Shown here: positions 18,177 through 26,147 of the stretch, one piece after another
How the letters are laid out: every line of letters starts with the position of its first letter
Position numbering within the stretch: position 1 is the stretch's first letter
NCBI RefSeq assembly: GCF_012844345.1
Contig: NZ_CP051625.1
Coordinates: 1,488,001 to 1,552,000, forward strand
DNA: 64,000 bases
Direction: 5' to 3'
Source of the DNA: Pseudomonas sp. gcc21
GTDB lineage: Bacteria; Pseudomonadota; Gammaproteobacteria; Pseudomonadales; Pseudomonadaceae
Notes under the pieces: model-generated
The model's input: only the letters and a program-made list of their open reading frames with translations
What the model was told of the DNA's origin: nothing
The model's database searches: none
Translations under genes and position numbers: made by a program

Positions 18177-19523
18177 CTAAACCTTGTTAATAGTCGGTCC
18201 AACCATAACTGGCGGCTGTTCTTCAGATAACCTAAAAGCGTAAACATAAATGAACACGTAGAATATAAAAAATCGCCAATCCATAACTGGTATTGTGACG
18301 TAGAAAAATAGCGTAGCCAATAAACCAACCTTCATATAGGCTATCAAAGGCTCCGACTTTATAACACACCCTGTGGAAAGAAGATGATAAAGCGAGCATA
18401 TAAACAGCAAAAAAAGCAATATTCCAGACTCTACCAAAACTTGTAAGTAGGTGTTGTGCGTTGTCCATCCTTCACTCATGACCCCAGTCCAGAGTGCCTG
18501 AGAAACGTTGCCAATTCCTACGCCTAGTATATTATCCGCCACCACCGCTACTCCGTAGCCAATCCTTTCGAACCTACCGCTACCCCCAGAATTCGCCAGA
18601 TTATCTGATATAGATAATATTCTCTCTACATAATCGACGGCAAATATGCCCGCCAAGACTGACAAAGCTGCCACCAAAACCATAACAAGCTTTTTATTAT
18701 CTCCTTTCAAAAACAGCAAGAAAGACATCAAAACCATAGTGATAAACGCGCTCCTGGAATAGCTTCCAATCACAGACATCCCAATCAATGCAGCAACGAG
18801 AAGAAAGGCTCTATTCTTATGGCTGTAGTACAGGCTTAGCGCGAGAACTACAAATAAATTCGAAGCAAAAAAATTTGGATCTACGCCTGGCCATATCAAT
18901 CTGGATACAGACTTATCGGAAGTGGTGTGCAACTTCATTTGAAACTGTTCTGAATCACCGGTAGAAAGTATTTTCTGATACAAATTAGACTCTGCTCCTA
19001 AATAGTTGTGGATCAGCGCTACCGCTATAGATGACGCAGCGACAACAAGAACCCTTTTCAGGATAAAATCTATCTGATCTAGGTTTTGAATTTTTTCGAA
19101 TAAGAAGAAACATACTATAAGGAACAACGTTGCCGACATATAGTGCCCCACCCCACCAGCTAGTGCTGAATCAAAAAACAAAACGGAGTAGACAACTGAA
19201 AAAACCAAAAACAGGCCAAAAGGTACTATTTTCTTTGTGGCAAACATCGATATCGATCGTGGCGTCCCGCTACCAACTACAGCTAAAAGTGTCAGAATAT
19301 GCAACAGCAAAAAAGGAGATGTTAACGTGCTTGGGGTCGACGGAAGATAAAAGGTACTACCTATTAGTATCAACCCATACTTGTAGTCGATGAACAGCAA
19401 GCCTATTACCAATACCAACCAGCAGAGAGCATATAGATAACCAAGATCCGTTATTGAATTAAGTACGACAACCCCCCACCAACACAAAAATAAAAAATCT
19501 CCCAGCTTCATTTTATTGATCAC
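18177..19523 (-). CDS. O-antigen polymerase/ligase family protein (Wzy)
   Basis: A 448-residue integral membrane protein with about 12 helices and the PF04932 region: RSAFITMVLMSFLLFL (about 250-265), followed by a periplasmic loop with ANSGGSGRFERIGYG (about 309-323) and THNTYLQVLVESGI (about 353-366). The R-x3-G and H-x3-Q-like loop residues are typical of Wzy/WaaL. The start is GTG at 19523, with AAGG seven bases ahead; an ATG at 19511 lacks such a site. As part of a complete wzx-pyruvyltransferase-GT block it is most likely the polymerase for the first polysaccharide. Confidence 0.82.
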   Translation of the reverse strand: MINKMKLGDFLFLCWWGVVVLNSITDLGYLYALCWLVLVIGLLFIDYKYGLILIGSTFYLPSTPSTLTSPFLLLHILTLLAVVGSGTPRSISMFATKKIVPFGLFLVFSVVYSVLFFDSALAGGVGHYMSATLFLIVCFFLFEKIQNLDQIDFILKRVLVVAASSIAVALIHNYLGAESNLYQKILSTGDSEQFQMKLHTTSDKSVSRLIWPGVDPNFFASNLFVVLALSLYYSHKNRAFLLVAALIGMSVIGSYSRSAFITMVLMSFLLFLKGDNKKLVMVLVAALSVLAGIFAVDYVERILSISDNLANSGGSGRFERIGYGVAVVADNILGVGIGNVSQALWTGVMSEGWTTHNTYLQVLVESGILLFLLFICSLYHLLSTGCVIKSEPLIAYMKVGLLATLFFYVTIPVMDWRFFIFYVFIYVYAFRLSEEQPPVMVGPTINKV

Positions 19524-19655
19524 GTTTTCGCCTTAATTTTACGACAAGCCAATTTCTTACTCCGATCAACAAATTGACTTTTTGCTGTATGCACTCAAGA
19601 CTTACTCGCAATTCAGTTTAGTTGAGCACGGAACACATTCGACAGCAAGGCGAGG

Positions 19656-20798
19656 CTAGACGCCTCTAAAGCAATCCGAAATCTGAGTTAAAACAAGTGT
19701 TTTCAATGCTACTCTCGACCCCTGCATTTTAACAATAGAGGAATTCGGGTTTCTAATAACCATATCAATTACTCTTTTGACCTGGGATGGGTCGACTGAG
19801 TATTCTGGGGCGCAATAATCAACCATACCGATTTGTTTAAAAAACCTTCTTGTCTTACCATGCGATGGGATCGATATCGGTATCGTACCCACGGAATATG
19901 CAACTATTGCAGCATGCAGTTTAGTTGTTATTAGCAAGTCCGCACTCTTGATTTCATCGACAAATGATTGCGTATCCCCTTTGTACTCTGAAAGAAGGAG
20001 AGCTTTTTCCGCACTTAACTCTTTAGAAGGTATTACTTGATGTATCGAGAACGAATCACATATCAACTTTATATTCACGTTTTTCTGGCTGACAAAATCT
20101 ATAATCTCTGATATCGCACGGAGCTGTGCTTCAGAGCTTATCTGACCTATATGGAACGCGACCGTTTCGACTTTTTGTTTAGTAGGAATATGTTCTATCA
20201 GCTCACTTAAGACAATATCGCAAGTTTGATTCGCGTCGTTCTTTTTAGATACAGAGTTAAATGCCTTGACGGACTCGCAATCTCTCAAAAAAACCTGTCT
20301 CGCAGCCTTTGAAATACTTCTAACGAATATTCTATTGATGTAAGAATCAAGCGGCCCACACCCTGCCCCAAAAATAACATAAGGTATGTGATTTCTTTTA
20401 CATTTCTCAACGATGTTATGATATCTGTAAAACGATCTTATAGATTGTCTTTTTGGAATACCTTTACCAATATACCTATTTATTCGCAGTACCTTGAAGA
20501 TAAATAGATCATCATTCCGGTCAAACCACCATCTCGAATTCTTTGGGGTTTCCTGATACGCCGGATTTTCGCCTAAATACCCCCCGCCACCAAAGATAGC
20601 CAAGTCAGATTCAAGTAAATCTTCATCACCACCTCCATATTTGACGTTTTCCATCTTTTTGATATCGTCAAAACAATAGGGGACGAAGATACGAGAACCT
20701 TCACCATAAAATTCTCTGACTCTTCTAACCATAACTTCCAGGAGGAGTTCATCTCCAAAGTTAGGTGTCATGAACGAACCAACTATTGATATATTCAA
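19656..20798 (-). CDS. Polysaccharide pyruvyl transferase family protein
   Basis: This 380-residue protein has the PF04230 signatures: GSFMTPNFGDELLLEVMV at the N-terminus, LAIFGGGGYLGENP (about 67-80), IFGAGCGPL, and the C-terminal LLITTKLHAAIVAYSVGTIP (about 289-308). Members attach pyruvate ketals from phosphoenolpyruvate to sugar residues, adding negative charge. The start is a TTG at 20798 forming a 4-base overlap (TTGA) with the flippase gene, with AGG upstream. Together with ManNAcA this suggests an acidic polymer. Confidence 0.82.
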   Translation of the reverse strand: MNISIVGSFMTPNFGDELLLEVMVRRVREFYGEGSRIFVPYCFDDIKKMENVKYGGGDEDLLESDLAIFGGGGYLGENPAYQETPKNSRWWFDRNDDLFIFKVLRINRYIGKGIPKRQSIRSFYRYHNIVEKCKRNHIPYVIFGAGCGPLDSYINRIFVRSISKAARQVFLRDCESVKAFNSVSKKNDANQTCDIVLSELIEHIPTKQKVETVAFHIGQISSEAQLRAISEIIDFVSQKNVNIKLICDSFSIHQVIPSKELSAEKALLLSEYKGDTQSFVDEIKSADLLITTKLHAAIVAYSVGTIPISIPSHGKTRRFFKQIGMVDYCAPEYSVDPSQVKRVIDMVIRNPNSSIVKMQGSRVALKTLVLTQISDCFRGV

Positions 20799-22030
20799 GC
20801 CACGACCTTTTTTGAATTTTTGATCACAACCCTAGCTCCCATTAAGGCAGAAAAGGCCACTATATCCACGAGTATCAAAATGTGTTTCGCATCCTTTACG
20901 AATAGCAATATAAAAGCGGAAGCAGCTACGCTTAGAACAAAGAAACCCAACCCAAAATGTCTATGCCGATCGACAGAGCTGAGATATATATATTCCGAAT
21001 AGACCATTACGTACAATATATTGTAGATCATTAACAAGGCCAGCTCGGCACGACCGACGCTATACTTGTCACTTCCGATCCATAATAATATCACATCATC
21101 AATAAATGCGAACAACAGCGAATAGTACGTTAACGAGAGCACCAATAAGGCTATTGTTACATTCTTCTTAATCGTATTATCTAATATCTCTCTACTGTCG
21201 TAAACTTTTGAGTATTCTGGTTTCAGTGTCGCAAGCATCAACACGACTACAGATGAATATACCGTGATAAGTTGATAGGCGAGCACATAACCGGTTGCTT
21301 GATTCGTATCGAGAATTCTAACTATGAAAACGAATGACATCTGAGTTATTAATAAGACCGCACCCGTAAAAAGCACATTAGCGTAGCTGTACTTGATAGA
21401 GTCCTTCAGAATCGATAGCGAAAATAGTTTCATGCTTACTGGAGCTTCTTTTCGTAGCGTCACGAGCATGAACAATTGAGGAAGTATTATCGGCACTACC
21501 GAGATAGCAAAAACATATCTGTAGTCATCATAGTAGCTACACACGACATACATTGCAGCAGCAAATATTAGATATGAAGATATCTCGAGCTTTGCGATTA
21601 ATTCAAAATCTTGCCGGGACGATAGCACTGCCTTTTGGTGTGATAGCGCGGTAGAGAAAAAGTATGCCACTACGCAAACAAAATACGCGTATTTGTAATT
21701 TTGGTCATCAACATAAAATAGCACACAGACCGTGCCGAACAACAGGATCAGAACAGCCAGACTTTTGTAAAAAAACGCCACAGTTGAAACAATCTCTCTC
21801 TGACCCCGCTCGTCGCCATTTTTGAATAGACTGGGCAACCTTCTAGTTAGATATGAGTTTAGTCCCAACTGGAGCACCCACGTCATGCTTAATAATGCCA
21901 TAACTTCTTTTAGGACATTAAAGTTTACAGGCCCGATACTATTAAGAATCAATCTAGTCAGATAAAAAGCTACTATTATTTTGACACCCGGCAAGAGCCC
22001 GTTGGCAACTGCTTTCCTGATTAGGGTCAT
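20795..22030 (-). CDS. Wzx-type flippase (first polysaccharide locus)
   Basis: The 411-residue protein has about 12 membrane helices and the opening LIRKAVANGLLPGVKIIVAF followed by RLILNSIGPVNF, typical of O-antigen Wzx proteins. It would move the undecaprenyl-linked repeat across the inner membrane. It is the first assembly gene after glmS and overlaps the pyruvyltransferase start. It differs clearly from the flippase at 100-1350 in its first helices, consistent with two different repeat units. AT-rich. Confidence 0.83.
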   Translation of the reverse strand: MTLIRKAVANGLLPGVKIIVAFYLTRLILNSIGPVNFNVLKEVMALLSMTWVLQLGLNSYLTRRLPSLFKNGDERGQREIVSTVAFFYKSLAVLILLFGTVCVLFYVDDQNYKYAYFVCVVAYFFSTALSHQKAVLSSRQDFELIAKLEISSYLIFAAAMYVVCSYYDDYRYVFAISVVPIILPQLFMLVTLRKEAPVSMKLFSLSILKDSIKYSYANVLFTGAVLLITQMSFVFIVRILDTNQATGYVLAYQLITVYSSVVVLMLATLKPEYSKVYDSREILDNTIKKNVTIALLVLSLTYYSLLFAFIDDVILLWIGSDKYSVGRAELALLMIYNILYVMVYSEYIYLSSVDRHRHFGLGFFVLSVAASAFILLFVKDAKHILILVDIVAFSALMGARVVIKNSKKVVA

Positions 22031-22057
22031 CGCTAACTTGCCCTCTTGGTCAACATG

Positions 22058-23887
22058 TTATTCAACGGTAACGGACTTAGCTAGATTTCTTGGCTTATCA
22101 ACGTCTGTGCCTTTAACCAGCGCTACGTGATAGCTGAGCAGTTGTAGCGGGATGGTGTAGACGATTGGGGATACGCTTTCATATACCCAGGGCATCTTGA
22201 TGTGAGTGATGCCTTCGCCGTCGTCCAGGTCTGCCCTTTCGCAGGCAAAGTTAATCAGTTGGCCGCCGCGTGCGCGGACCTCCTGCAGGTTGGATTTAAG
22301 TTTTTCCAGCAGGCTGTCACTGGGGGCGACGCTCACCACGGGCATGTCTTCATCCACCAAAGCCAGGGGGCCGTGCTTGAGTTCACCGGCGGCGTAGGCT
22401 TCTGCATGGATGTAGGAAATTTCCTTGAGCTTGAGCGCCCCTTCCATGGCGATGGGGTAATGGGTGCCGCGGCCTAAAAAGAGTGCGTGATGCTTGTTGG
22501 CGAAGGTGGCGGCCAGTGTTTCGATTTCGCTATCCAGCGCTAGTGTTTGCTGGATGAGTGCTGGCAAGCCGCGCAGTGCGCGCACGTTGGCACTGATCAT
22601 TTCCGGAGCGCGGTTGTTGGCCTGGGCCAGAGCGGTGGTTAACCATAGCAGCGCTACCAATTGAGTAGTAAAGGCTTTGGTGGATGCCACGCCAATTTCC
22701 GGGCCGGCGTGGGTCAGCAGACGCCAGTCGGCTTCACGTACCAGTGAGCTGCCGGCTACGTTGCAAATGGCAAGGCTGGCGAGATAACCCTGTTGCTTGG
22801 CATAACGCAGGGCGGCCAGGGTGTCAGCTGTTTCACCGGATTGGGAAATGGTGATCAACAGGGTATTGGTTGGGACGGAGACCCGGCGATAGCGGAACTC
22901 GCTAGCCACTTCCACCTGGCATGGCAGGCCGGCTTGTTCTTCAATCCAGTAACGGGCAACCAGGCCGGCATGGTAACTGGTGCCACAGGCGACAATGTGG
23001 ATGGCTTGCACGTCTTTAAACCGTGTTTCGGCATCCGGGCCCAGGCCGGCGGTGAGTACGCTGTTTTCACCAAGTATGCCGCTCAGGGTGTCGGCTATGG
23101 CTGCAGGCTGCTCATACATTTCCTTTAGCATGTAGTGGCGGTACTCGCCCTTGTCCATGCTGTGAGCTGCATGTTCGTAGCGGGTAATCGGGTAGTTGCG
23201 CGGTTGGTTCTGGCGGTTCCATACGTCACGGCTGGTTAATGTCAGGCGTGCGTAGTCGCCCTCTTCCAGATAGATGAACTGATCGGTTACCTGCAGCAGG
23301 GCCAGCGGGTCGGAGGCGATAAAGTGTTCTTCACTACCCTCTCCGATGACCAGCGGGCTGCCCATGCGGGCGCAATACAGGGTGTCGGGTTCATCCTCAT
23401 GAATCAGGCCCAGCGCGTAAGCGCCGTGCAGCTGATTAAGGGTGGCGCGAAAGGCGCACAGCAGGTCTGGTTTGCGGCTGTAGTGGAAAGCCACCAGGTG
23501 TGCGACGACTTCGGTATCGGTGTCCGAAGTGAAGGTGTAGCCGGCTTCGATCAGCTCTTTGCGCAGTTGTGCATGGTTTTCGATAATGCCGTTGTGAACG
23601 ATTGCCAACCGGTCTGACAGGTGCGGATGTGCGTTGCGTTCGGCGGGTTTGCCGTGGGTGGCCCAGCGGGTGTGGGCGATGCCCAGGTGGCCGATGGCGG
23701 GTGTGGCTTGTAGTGCTGCTTCCAGCTCAGCGACCTTGCCGTTGGCGCGTACGCGGAGCAGGCCATTGCCCTCCGCCAGTACAGCCAGCCCGGCGGAGTC
23801 GTAACCGCGGTATTCGAGGCGATGCAGGCCTTCCAGCAGAATGGGGGTGATGTTGCGTTTGGCGACTGCGCCTACGATTCCGCACAT
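22058..23887 (-). CDS. glmS: Glutamine-fructose-6-phosphate aminotransferase (isomerising)
   Basis: 609 residues from the ATG at 23887; the frame is open further upstream but the mature enzyme must begin MCGIVGAV so that Cys2 is the N-terminal nucleophile of the glutaminase domain. The isomerase half shows the two SIS domains with SQSGETADT (about 350-358) and the conserved C-terminal KSVTVE. It makes glucosamine-6-phosphate, the precursor of UDP-GlcNAc. In this window it heads the O-antigen operon rather than lying by the atp genes, the usual place in Pseudomonas, so it may be an extra copy feeding WecB and the HexNAc transferases. GC content is higher than in the flippase gene that follows. 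Confidence 0.96.
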   Translation of the reverse strand: MCGIVGAVAKRNITPILLEGLHRLEYRGYDSAGLAVLAEGNGLLRVRANGKVAELEAALQATPAIGHLGIAHTRWATHGKPAERNAHPHLSDRLAIVHNGIIENHAQLRKELIEAGYTFTSDTDTEVVAHLVAFHYSRKPDLLCAFRATLNQLHGAYALGLIHEDEPDTLYCARMGSPLVIGEGSEEHFIASDPLALLQVTDQFIYLEEGDYARLTLTSRDVWNRQNQPRNYPITRYEHAAHSMDKGEYRHYMLKEMYEQPAAIADTLSGILGENSVLTAGLGPDAETRFKDVQAIHIVACGTSYHAGLVARYWIEEQAGLPCQVEVASEFRYRRVSVPTNTLLITISQSGETADTLAALRYAKQQGYLASLAICNVAGSSLVREADWRLLTHAGPEIGVASTKAFTTQLVALLWLTTALAQANNRAPEMISANVRALRGLPALIQQTLALDSEIETLAATFANKHHALFLGRGTHYPIAMEGALKLKEISYIHAEAYAAGELKHGPLALVDEDMPVVSVAPSDSLLEKLKSNLQEVRARGGQLINFACERADLDDGEGITHIKMPWVYESVSPIVYTIPLQLLSYHVALVKGTDVDKPRNLAKSVTVE

Positions 23888-24306
23888 GGTGTTGGGGTGT
23901 CCTGGTTTTCTTGGTTCTTGTTGATGGGTGATAAGCCAGCCGGGGTTGAGATGGCTGGTTTGCTGACTGTCTGGGCTCAATGATTTAGTTTTTTAGCTGA
24001 TAGTTCGAGTTGCTTGTATCGCCCCGAGGGCGGGCCTCCCACGGGTTGGTGCCGCATCGCCCCGGGTCGGGCCTCCCACGGGTTGGTACCGTGTTTGGTT
24101 TGATGGTCGGAGTTTCCTGCATCGCCCCGAGTCGGGCCTCCCACAGATTTGTATCGTGCTCGGATCAATTGTGGGAGGGGCGACCTCGCCGCGATGGTGT
24201 CCGTTTGGACGCCTTTGGTTTTCTGGTGCTGCATGCTCTGGTTAACCACCCAAGGCGTCCTTCGGACGCCGTCGCGCCGAGGGCGGCCCTCCTACAAAAA
24301 TCAATG
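23888..24306. repeat. Cluster of type-2 REP (BIME) elements upstream of glmS
   Basis: Three near-identical direct copies of a GCCCCGAG(G/T)CGGGCCTCCCAC element occur at about 24018-24042, 24056-24078 and 24120-24143. They are followed by an inverted partner GTGGGAGGGGCGACCTCG at 24171-24188 and a related GTCGCGCCGAGGGCGGCCC at about 24271-24289. The same elements recur at 25072-25246. No gene is seen here. Structure and sequence fit Pseudomonas REP pairs rather than a coding region. Confidence 0.8.
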
Positions 24307-24456
24307 CTACTTTTTTGGTGCTCCTGATGTTGTCCTGTCGGGGGCGGTACTGCGCTTTTGCTTTTGGTTCACTCGTCGCGCAGTCGACAGATCAAGATCA
24401 TCAACGATGTCCTGCGAGCCTTCATCGAATTTTTTGTCGAAGTCTTTGGTTTTCAT
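24307..24456 (-). pseudogene. CopG/RHH-type antitoxin remnant, 3'-truncated
   Basis: Minus-strand translation from the ATG at 24456 gives 49 residues: MKTKDFDKKFDEG, then DIVDDLDLSTARR and VNQKQKR. This N-terminal pattern is characteristic of CopG-family (BrnA-like) antitoxins, which continue into a ribbon-helix-helix DNA-binding domain. Here the reading leaves the family pattern immediately after QKQKR and stops at 24307, where the type-2 REP sequence begins, so the RHH domain is lost. It lies 22 bases after the XRE antitoxin gene. It is too short for routine gene calling. Family recognition is from memory. Confidence 0.7.
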
Positions 24457-24478
24457 CTCGCCGTATTTCGCGTTGGGG

Positions 24479-24769
24479 CTACGCGATCTTGCCGGTGTCT
24501 TCGACGGCTTCTAGCTTCACCCGGAAGCCGCACGCATGCGCATATTTCTTCAGCGTCTCCCAACTAGGGTTGCCGCGGCCTCGCTCCAGTCGGGAAATAT
24601 TACTTTTTGCGGTTCCGATGCGCTTTGCCAGTTGTTCCTGGGTAAGCCCAGCCTTTGAACGCATGCTGGTCAGCTGATCGATGAGCTCGAATTCGTCGGC
24701 GAGATTGTCGTACTCGGCGCGGACAGCTTCGTTTTTGAATGCTTCGTGTTTAAGTGCGTTAAGACTCAT
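24479..24769 (-). CDS. XRE-family HTH antitoxin (HigA-like)
   Basis: A 96-residue protein with a full helix-turn-helix domain from about residue 38: SKAGLTQEQLAKRIGTAKSN, then ISRLERGRGNPSWETLKKYA. The N-terminal helix LNALKHEAFKNEAVRAEYD is typical of antitoxins paired with Gp49/RelE-like toxins. It would bind its own promoter and neutralise the toxin. The start overlaps the end of the toxin frame by 11 bases, the standard toxin-first order of higBA. The antitoxin appears intact although the toxin is not. Confidence 0.88.
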   Translation of the reverse strand: MSLNALKHEAFKNEAVRAEYDNLADEFELIDQLTSMRSKAGLTQEQLAKRIGTAKSNISRLERGRGNPSWETLKKYAHACGFRVKLEAVEDTGKIA

Positions 24770-24947
24770 GTTTTTTCACCTCTTGAAGCCGCGCTTTCGC
24801 AAGCTCCAGTTCTTTTTTGGGTGTTTTCTGGTCTTTCTTCACGAAAGCGTGAAGTACCATGATGCGCTCACCTTCCATGTAGCAGAAAAAGCCTCGCCCA
24901 ATCCCTTCTTTTGCCTTGGCACGAAGCTCGAACAGCCCATTCCCCAT
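24759..24947 (-). pseudogene. Gp49/RelE-like toxin, 5'-truncated remnant
   Basis: From the ATG at 24947 the frame gives 62 residues that match the C-terminal half of phage-derived Gp49-like (RelE/HigB superfamily) toxins: GNGLFELRAKAKEGIGRGFF, then MVLHAFVKKDQKTPKKELEL and ARLQEVKK. Intact relatives have about 100-115 residues; the first 40-50 are absent. The frame stays open upstream to 25295, but that part translates REP sequence and does not resemble the toxin. The remaining part keeps the basic residues and the FxKK-TPKKE motif. Probably inactive, or a short variant; the 11-base overlap with the antitoxin is preserved. Confidence 0.75.
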
Positions 24948-25419
24948 TGCTTTAGTGTGAGCCGTCAAACATGGTCCCCGGGGTGACGGCCCGTGCTGCT
25001 GGCTGGTTTTGGTCGAGATGGAACTCGACATTCCATGGTTGCGGATTCTTGCTGACAGGCCGAGTTGCTTGCATCGCCCCGAGTCGGGCCTCCTACAGAT
25101 TGGTACTGTGCTTAGCTTAATTGTGGGAGGGGCGACCTCGCCGCGATGGTGTCCGTTAGGACGCCTGGGTTGTCCAGCCTCTGCGCGTCCTTCGGACGTC
25201 ATCGTCCCGGCGGTTCGTCGCGCCGAGGGCGGCCCTCCCACAAAAACCTTGCCCGTGCGGTGCTGCTTATTCGTCTTCAGACACGCTACCGCCACAAGAT
25301 TTTCTGTTGGTTTCTTGAGAACAGTACTTCAAGTTTTTTCTGACTCTGCGGGCCTGGGAATGCATAGGCAATGGCGGAGCCGGACGGAGGTTAGTCCGTC
25401 TATATGTCAGTTATTCGGT
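24948..25419. other. Gap between rfaH and the toxin remnant: REP pairs plus ops leader
   Basis: This 472-base gap has no intact gene. It contains type-2 REP elements at 25072-25246 (GCCCCGAGTCGGGCCTCCTAC, its inverted partner GTGGGAGGGGCGACCTCG, and GTCGCGCCGAGGGCGGCCC) in the same order as at 24018-24289. It also contains the ops leader at 25279-25324 and a small hairpin GACGGA-GGTTAG-TCCGTC at 25383-25400 just after the rfaH stop; the hairpin has no T-run, so transcription may continue from rfaH into the leader. Confidence 0.75.
25283..25293 (-). promoter_or_regulatory. ops element (RfaH recruitment site) heading the first polysaccharide operon
   Basis: On the minus strand this reads GGCGGTAGCGT, an exact ops consensus. 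It lies 126 bases after the rfaH stop codon and upstream of the toxin-antitoxin remnant, glmS and the assembly genes. The surrounding 46 bases (25279-25324) share about 41 positions with the leader before wzz, including CTGTTCTC and AATCTTG, reminiscent of JUMPstart sequences. RfaH loaded here would allow transcription of the roughly 18-kb operon to about 5.75 kb. Confidence 0.88.
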
Positions 25420-25926
25420 TTAGTCTGCTGGCCTGATGGTTTTTAACGGAACGCTGAGGGCCTGTTGGCGCTGCAGTACGTTCAGCAGGATAATCACGCG
25501 CTCTTCGCCGTCCGCCTTGCTGAAGATGGCGTCCAGGTCTTTGAACGGGCCTTCGGTCAACGTGACGGGGCTGCCGGGTTCGAACAGGGGCTGGTCTGTT
25601 GTGTCGGCCAGGCGCTGTTTGATCTGGTCAATCAGGCCAGGGGCGACTGGCACTGGCGTATCCGCGAAGGCAACCAGGCGCAGTACGCCGCGGGTGGAGC
25701 GGATGGTGTGCCAGCTGTCAGTCAGGCGGCACAAATGCACAAATACGTAACCAGGAAAGAGCGCCTCTTCTATAAGCACGCGCTTGCCGTGACGAATCGC
25801 CTCCACTGTTCGCACAGGGCGATAGCAAGGGATGTGCTGGTTGCGTAGGTTGTCCTCAGCGCGGGCTTCCTGCCTCGCTTTACACTGCACAACGTACCAC
25901 TGCGGATTAGTAATGCTAGTAGGCAT
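25420..25926 (-). CDS. rfaH: Transcription/translation regulator RfaH (NusG paralogue)
   Basis: 168 residues. The N-terminal NGN domain begins WYVVQCKARQEARAEDNLRN (10-29) and carries the polymerase-contact region LFPGYVFVHL (about 57-66); the C-terminal part from about residue 113 (LFEPGSPVTLTEGPFKDL) is a KOW domain ending VPLKTIRPAD. Length and the missing acidic N-terminus separate it from NusG. RfaH binds RNA polymerase paused at ops, suppresses pausing and Rho, and couples translation. Two exact ops elements lie downstream in the same orientation, which supports both assignments. It may itself be co-transcribed with the first operon. Confidence 0.93.
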   Translation of the reverse strand: MPTSITNPQWYVVQCKARQEARAEDNLRNQHIPCYRPVRTVEAIRHGKRVLIEEALFPGYVFVHLCRLTDSWHTIRSTRGVLRLVAFADTPVPVAPGLIDQIKQRLADTTDQPLFEPGSPVTLTEGPFKDLDAIFSKADGEERVIILLNVLQRQQALSVPLKTIRPAD

Positions 25927-26147
25927 CCTGTCCTGCTTCCGGCGTCAGCCGGTGACTGCGCATTGATTACCTGCACGTTAATGGTCGAGCCAAAGAAACG
26001 GCGCCGTGCGACAGGCCGGCATATTACTGTCGAATTACTGAAGGTTACAAGATGTGAAGGTTTGGATTTTGATCAGCGGTATTGTGCCCGCCTAATGCCA
26101 CTACTCTCAGGCCAGCCAGTTTGCTGGCGGCGCGGCGGCTCATGATT

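Noticed and set aside
24948..25295. N-terminal extension of the toxin frame to a 178-residue protein
   Set aside because: The added part translates REP elements and does not resemble Gp49/RelE toxins.
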